From contig MU835647.1 of assembly GCA_029204225.1 (NCBI GenBank), forward strand, positions 1 to 37,494: a stretch of 37,494 bases of DNA, given 5' to 3'. Of this stretch, positions 22,601 through 31,100 are shown piece after piece; within the stretch, counting starts at the first letter, position 1; the number at the start of each line of letters is the position of its first letter. A program made the translations under genes and the position numbers. The notes under the pieces were generated by a model. That model ran no database searches, was not told the origin of the DNA, and saw only the letters and a program-made list of their open reading frames with translations. Source of the DNA: Diphasiastrum complanatum (taxonomy: Eukaryota; Streptophyta; Lycopodiopsida; Lycopodiales; Lycopodiaceae).

Positions 22601-23776
22601 TAGAAGAAGAAGGTGTTCATGGATCAACCTGAAGGCTTTGTAACGAAAGGACAGGAAAATAAAGTATGTCGCTTGAAGAAAGCGCTTTATGGTCTTAAAC
22701 AAGCACCATGTGCATGGTATAGCAGAATTGATGCCTACTTTCGTTCAAAGGGGATGGTGAGAACACATTCTGATCCAAATCTATATGTCTTATGCTTTGA
22801 TGGTATGGTTTCTTTGATTGCTCTTTATGTTGATGACTTGATTATTACGGGAAATAATCAAGAGATGATAGACATAATCAAGAAAGACCTCATGGAACAA
22901 TTTGAGATGACGGATCTCAGCCTGATGCATTACTGCCTTGGAGTAGAAGTGTGGCAAAAAGGACATGAAGTGGGTTTAACACAGGTGAAATATGTCAAAG
23001 AGTTACTACACAGGTTTAGGTTGCAGGATTGCAAACCAGTAAACACTCCTATTGAACCAGGTAAAAAGCTTTCTAAGCTTGATGAATCACAGTCATTTGA
23101 TGCTATGCTATATAGCCAGTTAGTAGGGAGCTTGATTTACCTTACCACAACTAGACCAGATATATGCTATGCTGTTGGCATTGTAAGTCAGTTTATGGCA
23201 GCACCTACGAAAACGCATTGGAAAGCAGCTAAATGCATTTTGCGTTATGTGAAAGGCTCTTTAGAGTATGGCTTGATTTACAGGAAGCATGATGGTTTAC
23301 CTGAGTTGTGTGGCTATGTGGATGCGGACTGGGGAGGTGACTATGATGATCGTAGATCCACCACAGGATATATATTCCAGTTTTGTGGTAATTGCTTTTC
23401 CTGGTCTAGTAAGAAGCAAAGTACAATTGCTCTTTCCACCACAGAAGCAGAGTATAAGGCAATGTGTAGTGCTGCACAAAAAGCTATATGGTTGAGACAA
23501 ATCTTGGAAGAGATTGGCATGAAGCAGAAAAATCCCACAACTTTACATAGCGACAGTCAGAGTGGCATTCAGCTAGCAAAGAATCCAGTGTTCCATGCGA
23601 GAACTAAACACATTGAGATTCAATATCACTTCATACGTGAAAAGCTGCTAAGTCGTGAAATTCATGTTGTTCATTGTAGCACAGAAGAACAACTAGCTGA
23701 TATTTTCACTAAGCCACTTACTGGAGAAAAGTTTGATAAGTTTAGATCAAAACTTTCTGTATTTAAAGTTTGTTGA
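19637..23776 (+). pseudogene. Copia gag-pol polyprotein, inactivated
   Basis: One long frame from ATG 19637 to TGA 23774-23776, interrupted by stops at 20180, 20207, 20303, 20999 and 21629. A one-base loss near 22318 is compensated by a one-base gain near 22610. Domains: gag with YAVWKFKM and AWDVLKEQFK; zinc knuckle CFHCGKKGHWKSEC (20366-20407); protease AWYIDSGATRHMTG (active Asp at 20543); integrase zinc region WHKRLGHLNLG and CESCIYGKQHR, catalytic core DLCGPM, FIDDMSR and GVAERKNR; RT with LHQMDVKSAFLNGE and YVDD (22826-22837); RNase H with DADWGGDYDDRRSTTGY, TTEAEYKAM and HIEIQYHFIREK, ending LADIFTKPL. Frame is otherwise well conserved, so decay is recent relative to the neighbouring relics. 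At least four of the five stops could have arisen by C-to-T change (CAG or CGA codons), as expected for a methylated, silenced copy; this is inferred from codon context. Confidence 0.95.
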
Positions 23777-23820
23777 CTTTGAAGCTATGTATATGACTGT
23801 ATAAAACGTGACTCTACTTT

Positions 23821-23829
23821 AAGGGAGAG
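23821..23829 (+). other. Polypurine tract
   Basis: AAGGGAGAG lies directly against the right LTR (starting 23830), the position required for priming plus-strand DNA. It independently supports the LTR boundary inferred from the target duplication. Confidence 0.9.
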
Positions 23830-24104
23830 AGTTAGAATTAAAGTTAGAATCACTGTGTTACTGTACTGTGGGTCCTATCAATGGATAAGGATCAGTTGGC
23901 CTCGCCATGAGGCAAGTCGACGGGACACGCATCCCGCCAACGACAATCTGGGTTATGCATGGGTTGCCTGAGTGAACAACTATATGTACAGTGTAATTTC
24001 ATTTTGAGAATACAGTTGCTATGCGAGCTTGCTGAGGAGAGTGATTTTCTATCTGTGTTACTGTGTAGCATGATGTGTGTTCCTGTGCAAAGCAAATTCT
24101 AAGT
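23830..24104 (+). repeat. Right (3') LTR of the nested copia element
   Basis: 275 bp, same termini as the left LTR, followed by the target duplication CTCTC (24105-24109). It is one base shorter than the left copy at a short A run. Confidence 0.93.
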
Positions 24105-24444
24105 CTCTCACCATACTAAAGCTTTTCCATCCAAAAACATAATAGCGGTGGAGAGTTTCTCACTTTCAGAAAGAAGATTCATGGCGAAATACTCATTCCA
24201 AACATTAAGCCATGAATTCACTACTCGTAGACTCCTCTCTTTCTTTTTTTCTCTTTATATACTTTAACGGGAGGAGGTACTTTCGTTGATTGGCCAACTT
24301 CGACTTAAGAGCTTGGTTCTTTAAGTTATTTTCATGTAATTGTTGGTTTGTCTCGTAAATTTGTTGGTAGAGGAGTTGTAGGGCTTGTGGCACACTATCA
24401 GGTTTAGACAAGTCAAAAGTAGGATTAGAGGTTGACTGATCCAT
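24105..24444 (-). pseudogene. Ty3/gypsy gag, N-terminal half (right of the nested copia element)
   Basis: Starts at 24444 with MDQSTSNPTFDLSKPD. It includes a Gln/Asn-rich segment resembling the coiled-coil at the start of many plant Ty3 gags, followed by a basic, charged stretch. After a frameshift near 24206 it continues as WLNVWNEYFAMNLLSESEKL and LDGKALVW, the first half of the retrotransposon gag domain. The sense runs into 18048 on the other side of the copia insertion, with the next block PLTWEAF. Thus the two halves are one gene split by transposition. Confidence 0.8.
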
Positions 24445-24770
24445 GAGAGTGTCTGGATTGTGATCCTAGTATTCAAAGCAACAACAAAGAAAACTAAGAT
24501 TAGAATAAGACAATAAGCTTATGAATGCTTTAGTATAAGCTAATGCATGATCTTTTCACAAGCTCATTCCAAGCTTACTACTTATAAGCTCAATCCCAAA
24601 TAAACGTTCAATTTTTTTTGAATTCAATCACATGACAATGACCTATCACTTATCCAAGTTATCATTTACATGTTGAGTTCCTCTTTTAGTTTCCATCACA
24701 ACACTCATACACAAGAACACATGTAGCAAATAACCACGCACAATACAAAGGAGGTGGCGTGGACAAAAAA
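24445..24770. other. Probable leader of the Ty3 relic, no gene seen
   Basis: The stretch upstream (minus-strand sense) of the Ty3 gag start is AT-rich and contains short repeats of AAGCTTA/TAAGCTT. No PBS could be recognised. It grades into the palindromic array that begins near 24778. Confidence 0.35.
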
Positions 24771-24777
24771 AATTTCG

Positions 24778-25204
24778 CATGGATATAGCCGTGGATATAC
24801 GCATGGATATGGTCACATGAATTATCCACGCGTGGATGTTCCACACAACTATCACTTACGGCAGCAGATCGGCTGGACGTCGTGAAATTCAAACTGCATG
24901 GATTATCCACACCAACTCCGATAATCGGCAACCGGACAAATCTCCGACACCCGGAGCCAGAAATGGAAATTTTAATGTGGCATGGATAATCCACACGTGG
25001 ATAATCCATGCCATACTAAGATTTAAAAAAAAAAAAGGCTCAGCTTTCACGTGGATACCGCGTGGCAAATTATCCACGCGTGGACAATCCATGCAAAATC
25101 CAGAAAGCTGGGGCCGTGGATACCGTGTGGATGATTTTTTTTTTATATCCACGTGGTAACCACGCGATTAAATCTCTGAATTTTGCGTGGATAATTCACG
25201 CAAA
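24778..25204. repeat. Cluster A of GTGGAT/ATCCAC palindromic motifs
   Basis: About fifteen copies of a core near CGTGGATA (or its complement TATCCACG) lie in 430 bp in both orientations. Several pair head-to-head as palindromes: ATCCACGCGTGGAT (24824-24837), TCCACGCGTGGA (25073-25084), and near-perfect forms near 24897, 24981 and 25187. Spacing is irregular. A second cluster with the same core lies at 27484-27560. Such bidirectional short repeats resemble the subterminal repeats of CACTA and other DNA transposons, but no terminal inverted repeat was proven. Confidence 0.8.
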
Positions 25205-25641
25205 TTTTTTTGACCCAAAAAAGACATCTGGTGCGAATCAAAATGTGGTTTGCTCCTAAACTAGAGCTCGACTTCCTTTTTTCTTTTGTGTGAGAGAGAG
25301 AAAAAAGAGAGTACAGATGGGAGTGAGGATGAGATGGTGATGAATGTGAGTAAGAATATGATAGTGTTTAGGGGTTTTTAGTTCATTGATGGATGTTAAT
25401 AGTATGTGTTTTGTGATCATAAGTTTTAAGATCTTTTTTGTTTTTGATGTAGGCTTGGATATGAAAAATAAAAAAAGAGCTTTCATTGCAAAGGATTGAA
25501 AGATCAAGTGCATGCAAAAGGAAAAGCAAAGATTACAAAACAATGGAGATACAATAGTAAAGACAAATTCACATTTATTTTGACTCATTTGATATTTAGT
25601 CGATAACTTAATGTGTGATCTATTGATGCATTATATTGTGG

Positions 25642-25685
25642 TTTCCATTACTTTCCATTGTGCTTTCCATTACTTTCTATTGTGC
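25642..25685. repeat. Two tandem 22-bp units
   Basis: TTTCCATTACTTTCCATTGTGC at 25642-25663 is repeated at 25664-25685 with one substitution. (Unit quoted is 22 bp in length; its first 20 bases are diagnostic.) A simple local duplication in AT-rich DNA. Confidence 0.8.
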
Positions 25686-25716
25686 ATTCTAGCATGCAAA
25701 TCATGTGCTAAAATAT

Positions 25717-25840
25717 ATACATTGCATTGAATTCATCAATAGATACATTTGCATTCCATAGATGTGCATTAAATAGACTATACATTGCATTGAATACATC
25801 AATAGGTACATTTGCATTCAATAGACTATACATTTACATT
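25717..25840. repeat. Imperfect tandem repeat (units of 63 and 48 bp plus partial)
   Basis: Each unit begins ATACATTGCATTGAAT and ends AATAGACT (25717-25779, 25780-25827), and a third begins at 25828. The first unit carries about 15 extra bases. No coding content. Confidence 0.7.
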
Positions 25841-25994
25841 CACGAATTAAAAATATATGCATTCAAATTTTTTGCAGAATGATGTAGTGCCAAATCATTA
25901 TATTGATTGATTTCAAAAAAAGTACATTGATGAGAGAATAAATTCTCCCTTCATACATTGCCTTCTACAAGGCCTTACATTTAATTTAAAAACT

Positions 25995-27131
25995 CTACTC
26001 ATCATCACTTCCTCCCTCCTCGCTTCCTTCGTCTTGTAGGTGTACGTTGGTGTCCACATCTTCAAACTCCCCTTCGCTCTCATTCACGTTCTCTTCCACA
26101 TTTTGCTCCTCAATATTTTCCACATTTTCTTCCACATCACGAACGCTTGAAGTTGTAGGGCCTCTCTACAAAATATAATCAAATATTCAATTAAATTGAG
26201 ATTAAACTTACTTGTAAACCACAAAGTAAACAATCACAAAACAATAAAGGTTAAAAGTTTATGATTGAAAACAATCCATGGGATTCCGTAAAAGCCTTAA
26301 GGCCGACATCTCCATGATCATAACCTTGTTTGTACTCCGCGGCGGTCATGTGTCTTCCAAAATTACTAAGTTACATTCAACAAAAAAACATAGTTTAGCA
26401 ATACAATATAGTTTAGCAATAAAAAGCATTAACAATCTCACTACAAAAATAGAATCATAGTAAAAAGTATTGCACTTACAAATTGGGCCTCTAGATTGCC
26501 CCTTCCTCTCGATCCCAAGTGACATTGGCCATTTTTAAGAGCTTCTCGGTGGCGGCCCTATGTTGTTGTTCATACTTTTGGGGATTGTTTTGCAACAATT
26601 CCCCTTTCACCTTCCTCCAATTCCTTTTGGAGCACCATCCAGGCTTCGTGGGATTCTTGGGATTCCTCACGGCTCTTCTCATCAATTGCCTTTTGTTTCG
26701 AATCCAAAGACACACTGAATTCAAGGCCCAAGTCTACTAAATGCATTGGATTCAGGGAATTCAGAAATATAAAGTCTCTATCATTTTATTTTTGTCTTGA
26801 AGCGATTGGAAGGACCAATTGATCATGTAATCTTTACCAAAATATGAAGCAACTAAATCACGCAAACGGGCATGAGCTACATTGCCACACATACATTATA
26901 TAAGTCCACCACGTGGATTAAGATCATAATACACACTACACAATTCTTGGAAAGGGGCATCTTTGCAAGCTCTTCTCTCGGATGATTCACCCGAAGAAGA
27001 TAACACAAGATTTTTGATTCTATCTCTTTGTTGAGGAGATAGATTCTCAAACCACTCTTGATTAAATTCTTTGGGCTCCTCACGAGCTCTTTCCTAGATG
27101 CTCTGCCACTTGACCTTCCACTTGAAGACAT
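25995..27131 (-). pseudogene. Decayed multi-exon reading frame of unknown family, possibly transposon-encoded
   Basis: Coding-like sense appears in pieces on the minus strand. From ATG 27131 a Ser/Arg-rich start shifts frame into EEPKEFNQEWFENLSPQQR and on to HARLRDLVASYFGKDYMI. Next is a lysine-rich stretch ending KYEQQHRAATEKLLKMAN (about 26600-26500), then MTAAEYKQGYDHGDVGLK near 26330, then a strongly acidic 56-residue C-terminal exon (26165-25995) with a TAG-type acceptor just before it and ending SDDE-stop. At least one internal stop and two frame changes are visible. It lies between the two palindromic clusters, which would make it the coding part of a 2.8-kb DNA transposon, but I recognise no transposase domain. 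Confidence 0.4.
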
Positions 27132-27483
27132 TGTATCAAAGAAAAACTTTAAAAGTTAGAAAGTAGTGGCCCAATGGGAATGAAAGAGTAGTGAAGAGTG
27201 TTAGATTAGAAGAGTAAGCAATGACAAGAAAGGAATAGATCAATAACAAGCAAGAGCAAGCAAGATCAATAGATTAGGAAGAGATTGCAAGCAATCGCAA
27301 GAGCAAGATCGCTAGCAAGGAAGAGCAACCAAAAGCAAGCAAGCAAGCAAGATCTATAGAGCTTGGAAGAGCAATAGCAAGCAAGAGCACTAAACACTAG
27401 ATTAGGAAGACCTATAAAACTTGAAAGCAAAAGAAGAGAAGCAAGAATGCTCGCAAAAATGTGGTTTTATTGGCATTTAAGTT

Positions 27484-27560
27484 TCGCGTGGATTATTCAT
27501 GCAGAAGTTATCCATGCGTGGATAATCCACGCGATATCCACGCATGGATGTTCTACATGG
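27484..27560. repeat. Cluster B of GTGGAT/ATCCAC palindromic motifs
   Basis: Five or more copies of the same core as cluster A in 77 bp, including GCGTGGATAATCCACGC (8-bp arms, 1-bp centre) and ATCCACGCATGGATGTTC, the latter shared in the same orientation with cluster A (ATCCACGCGTGGATGTTC near 24824). It lies upstream, in the minus-strand sense, of the decayed reading frame starting at 27131. Confidence 0.75.
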
Positions 27561-28960
27561 TTTTTTTTTTCTCTCTTCACACGTGAGAGGGTCCCCCACA
27601 TGGGCTTGCATGCTTTAAATGTCATTTATGCAAGTCATAATCTTTTCTAGATTTTATGAGAATATTTTATTGTAGGATTTGACATAAAATACATAAAAAA
27701 TCAATTCAAAGATCATTATGGTAGTATTTAATTGTTAAGACTAGTTTTATATTGTTATAAATTTTTATTTTTCTTGAGATTTGACATACAAGACAAAATC
27801 ATGAGATAAAAAATAGTAATATTGTTACTAAACAAATAATTTGACAAGTTTTTAAAGATTTTATGACATAATATTATGTCAAATCGGTGATGTCATAAAA
27901 CATTTAGTTTATAAATAATTTAGGTGTCATAGATTTGAAATAATTATATGGTCAAATAGAAATTTTTTGCTTTTGTCATGTGGCCTCTTAAATGGTTGCA
28001 TGGGGTCATTTAGATTCATGATCAAAAGCATTTATGTTATATTGAGGACCTTAGTGATATGTGACTATATGATATATCTTTTTAATTGTTAGTGTGTGAA
28101 CTATATGACCTTACATGAAATCATAGTAATTAGTTGAAATATCATTTAGCATTCTAATAAAGATGTTGATCATTGGTGTGCTAGCTAGTATATGATTGAT
28201 TGACATTGACCAATTGCTCATCTTTTCTTTTCGATTCAAGGAACATCATCTTGCATACAAAGCAACCATAGATAGAAAGGGCGAATGCATATTGCTCTTC
28301 ATGAGATACCATGGCACACTAGGCCAATCCAAAGAGATTTATCCCTAACTAACTCGATCCAAGTATTAATTAATCAAATGAGTGACTGAGTGGGCAATGA
28401 ATCAATTGAGTATATGACTGATTGTTTGATTTTGATCATTCCATCTTGAAAGAAAGTTTGAGTGAGATCATCACTCATCTTGGACAAGAGTTCAAACTGA
28501 AAGCTTCGAACATTAACTGCTATGTGGTCTTTAAATTAGTTGAGATAGACTTGCACGCACTATCTACTGATGTCTAACATTTGTCAATATGGACCTCATT
28601 TTGATTGCTCGTCATGTGTTGTCCCACCCAAGCAATTTTCTTGATAGCAATGTTACTAGAATACTAGATTTTCATTAAGCATAACTAGAATATACATGGA
28701 TCAGATGTTGGCATGTCTTTAACAAATTTTATTATATTTGTTCAGTACATATGGTCTCATGATGATTACTTATGATGTGGTATAGAGTAGCTGGCTATAG
28801 TTTGTATATGTCATTGACGATGTCATCTTCATCAGATAGCAATTCATCTCATGATCGCAACAACAGATATATATTGTTTTTGATATTGACATCAATTGCG
28901 CTTTATTTGTTATTTAAATATGAGTGTATGATTTTTCGTGTAAATTTATTCTTACAATGA
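27561..28960. other. AT-rich stretch with no recognisable gene
   Basis: No protein-like frame on either strand. Contains a perfect 18-bp palindrome TGACATAATATTATGTCA at 27864-27881 and scattered TTTGACATA-like repeats. Otherwise nothing was seen. Confidence 0.5.
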
Positions 28961-28975
28961 CATTTGATTAGAATT

Positions 28976-29150
28976 ATGAATTCTAGGAAAATTATCGTAC
29001 CTCCACGTGATTTAGAGAAAGAAAAAAGAATTGAGCTCTATCACAGAAAAAAGGAGCAAGCAAGACTAAATTACAATGAACAACTATTGACTGCTTCATC
29101 TTCATGCTCTTCCATCAGTCGACGGAGGCCACCTATTGATCCATCACATG
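28976..29150 (+). CDS. Hypothetical exon, basic charged peptide
   Basis: From ATG 28976 the frame reads MNSRKIIVPPRDLEKEKR followed by a charged, Ser-rich segment ending RRRPPIDPSH. It then meets a plausible splice donor (CAT|GTATGT near 29150). The frame remains open further, but that extension is antisense to a copia RNase H relic and so is probably not coding. I recognise no family. It may equally be chance. Confidence 0.2.
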
Positions 29151-29159
29151 TATGTATAT

Positions 29160-29325
29160 TGGATAATGTCATAATTTTTTTATTTGTAATAGTAATGTAC
29201 TCTGATTTGGTTGAGGATTGTGATATAGTATATTGCTCTTTGGAAAGCCAAGACACCACTCCATCACAAATGAAGGTCGCAAATGCACTAAATGTACAAA
29301 AGACTATTTTGTCAATTTTTGTCAC
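29160..29325 (-). pseudogene. Small copia RNase H relic (minus strand)
   Basis: The minus-strand frame contains DGVVSWLSKEQYTISQSSTK followed by SEYIT, matching the RNase H block in copia elements (G-A-VSW-SKKQ----SS-TEAEY). Nothing upstream or downstream extends the similarity. It is an isolated fragment unrelated in orientation to the plus-strand copia piece at 29691. Confidence 0.6.
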
Positions 29326-29353
29326 ATGTTAGAATTTGTCAATTTTCACTTGA

Positions 29354-29572
29354 ATGACATTGAAAGAATTTGTGCCATTTGCAATTGGATTATTGGACCA
29401 GTTTCAACCAGAATATGACGAGAGGATACTATGTACATGCACACAATGCAAAGGCCTTAGGATTCGGACAAGGAGGATTGTCAACGATCATATTTGGGCC
29501 AATGGAGTGCACATAGAGAATCCAAGAGTACGAGAGTTAAACTCTTTAAAGTGTTTTTTGAAAATGCTTTAA
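29354..29572 (+). CDS. Fragment with Cys-rich motif resembling a transposase-associated domain
   Basis: The frame holds YDERILCTCTQCKGLRI, then about 15 residues later NDHIWANGVH. The arrangement C-x-C-x2-C ... H-x(4-5)-G resembles the zinc-binding transposase-associated domain of plant CACTA elements. It is short, lacks any linked transposase, and ends about 120 bp before the copia fragment. The assignment is tentative. Confidence 0.25.
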   Translation: MTLKEFVPFAIGLLDQFQPEYDERILCTCTQCKGLRIRTRRIVNDHIWANGVHIENPRVRELNSLKCFLKML

Positions 29573-29660
29573 TCTTTGACCCTTATGACACTTCAAGTAT
29601 AGTTTGGCCAATGAATATTGAGCGATAGGATGAGTGCCACGATACTTTGAAGTTAATCTC

Positions 29661-29690
29661 TGAAGAAACAAAACATTTTTGTTTACAAAG
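29661..29690 (+). repeat. 30-bp direct repeat, left copy (candidate 5' LTR remnant)
   Basis: Begins TGAAGAAACAAAAC and ends TTTACAAAG. It is immediately followed by copia RT codons (GAGGTCTACATGGATCAACC). Differs from the right copy at three positions. Confidence 0.7.
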
Positions 29691-30838
29691 AGGTCTACAT
29701 GGATCAACCCCCAGGATATGTCTTGAATTCACTTCCTGACTATGCATGCAGAATGCACAGAAGTATCTATGGTCTGAAACAATCAGTCCGACAATGGTAC
29801 AAGAAGAAAGATCAAGCCCTGAAATCATTAGGATTCAAGCCTCTATTGGCTGATTCTAATGTATATGTCAGAGTTACAGATGGGCAGATTATCATAGTGG
29901 CTGTATATGTGGACGACATTATGATACTTTGTAGGAGTGAGCAGCTAATTGTTGAAGTAAAGGCAGACATCTCGAAACATTTCGAGATAGTGGATCTGGG
30001 AGAAGCCAGGTGTTACCTAGGCTTACAAATTGAAAGGGACTACAAGGGAGGTAGGTTATACCTTCACCAGTTCAGATACACCCAGAAGATCCTAGAGGAC
30101 TTTGGAATGCTGAACTGCAAAGGAGCGAACACTCCAATGCTCGTAGGGACAGTGCTGACAAGCGACGATTGTTCAAAGATTAAGGAAGAGAGAGAACAAA
30201 TGCAGCTCACACCTTACAGGAAGCTGATAGGATCACTGATGTACCTTGCAGACAACACACATCATGATATTGCTTATGCAGTATTCAGGATGAGCCAATT
30301 CTACACGAATCTAGGCTCGACACATTGGAAAATTGCAAAATGCATTTTGCAATATCTCCAATTAACGAGGGATTATGGCTTGTGTTATTGTCGTGATGCA
30401 GGTTTCAAGATACTTTCCTATAGCGATGCTAGCTGAGCATCTCTCAAGGATGATTGTAAAAGCGTCTTAGGAGGATGCACCATTGCATCAAGAGCAGCAG
30501 TTCTCTGGGTCAGAAAGAAACAGACCGTTGTAGCCCAGTCATCCTGCGAAGCAGAATATGTTGCAGCAGCAAAGATGGCCAACAAAATAATCTGGCTAAG
30601 GCAGTTCTTGGACGAATCGAGCGAAATAAGGAACGAGCCCCTGGTCTTGCAGATGGACAACACCTCTGCAATACACCTGACAAAAGATCCTATGTTCCAT
30701 TCTAGAACGAAGCACATTGCGATCAAGTACCACTTGATTAGGGATCTAATTGAAAAGAAGATGCTGCAGACCACCTTCATCGGAACGAAAGACATAGTTG
30801 TTGACATCTTCACTAGAGCCCTGGACATGACTCTTTGA
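29691..30838 (+). pseudogene. Copia reverse transcriptase (mid to C-terminal) and RNase H
   Basis: Starts within RT at EVYMDQPPGY. It continues through IYGLKQSVRQWY, VAVYVDDIMIL (catalytic YVDD) and a long connection domain, into RNase H with SYSDAS-stop-ASLKDD (TGA at 30434), RKKQTVVAQSSCEAEYVAA, LQMDNTSAIHL and HIAIKYHLIRDLIEK, ending VVDIFTRALDM. Only one internal stop interrupts about 380 residues, so it is younger or less eroded than the minus-strand copia relic. Gag, protease, integrase and the RT N-terminus are absent. Its sequence is clearly different from the nested element at 18049, so it is a separate lineage. Confidence 0.9.
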
Positions 30839-30877
30839 GAGACAAAGGAGCAGTCTCAGGATCATAAAGCTATCAGC

Positions 30878-30907
30878 TGAAGAAACAAAACGTTTCTTTT
30901 TACAAAG
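30878..30907 (+). repeat. 30-bp direct repeat, right copy (candidate 3' LTR start)
   Basis: Begins TGAAGAAACAAAAC at 30878, 40 bp after the RNase H reading frame ends. It is followed by about 280 bp rich in short GAACACGAAAG-type repeats, as is plausible for an LTR. Confidence 0.6.
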
Positions 30908-30931
30908 CCTTGCTAGCTTTCAGCATTTTGC

Positions 30932-30963
30932 CTGACGAAGATGTTCGTGAACATGAAAGTCAG
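30932..30963. repeat. 32-bp interrupted hairpin
   Basis: CTGAC (30932-30936) pairs with GTCAG (30959-30963), and ATGTTC (30941-30946) pairs with GAACAT (30949-30954). The two stems are separated by GAAG on one side and GAAA on the other. The top loop would open to at least four bases (CGTG). The string CTGACGA...GAAA echoes a hammerhead ribozyme core, but the rest of that fold is not seen. Confidence 0.65.
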
Positions 30964-31047
30964 GAGACATGAAACACGAAAAGTTTTGCGAACACGAAAG
31001 TCAAAGGAGACGAAGACGAACGGTTTGCGAACACGAAAGGTTCACGA

Positions 31048-31100
31048 ACGAGAATCTTTTGCGGTCTAGCACGAGAATCTTTTGCAGTCCAGTACGAGAG
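31048..31100. repeat. 23-bp tandem repeat, 2.3 copies
   Basis: Units starting ACGAGAATCTTTTGC at 31048-31070 and 31071-31093 differ by three bases, and a partial third begins at 31094. It lies in the candidate 3' LTR of the copia fragment. Confidence 0.75.

Larger units (their letters stand above)
18044..24109 (+). mobile_element. Structurally complete Ty1/copia LTR retrotransposon with target duplication
   Basis: The element spans 18049-24104. It has LTRs of 276 and 275 bp, PBS TGGTATCAGAGC directly after the left LTR, gag-pol in copia order (gag, protease, integrase, RT, RNase H) and a polypurine tract directly before the right LTR. Five-bp duplications CTCTC flank it (18044-18048 and 24105-24109). 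By eye the LTRs differ by 11 substitutions (10 of them transitions) and one single-base indel, about 4%. The termini implied by PBS, PPT and duplication are AG...GT rather than TG...CA. It sits inside an older, opposite-strand Ty3 gag. Confidence 0.95.

Noticed and set aside
24686-25159. Open frames with repeated Trp-Ile-Ile-His or Val-Asp-Tyr-Pro-type words
   Set aside because: These are translations of the GTGGATAATCCAC palindromes, not a repeat protein.
24778-25204. CRISPR-like or satellite array
   Set aside because: Motifs are short, irregularly spaced and in both orientations, in a plant genome; there is no constant repeat-spacer period.
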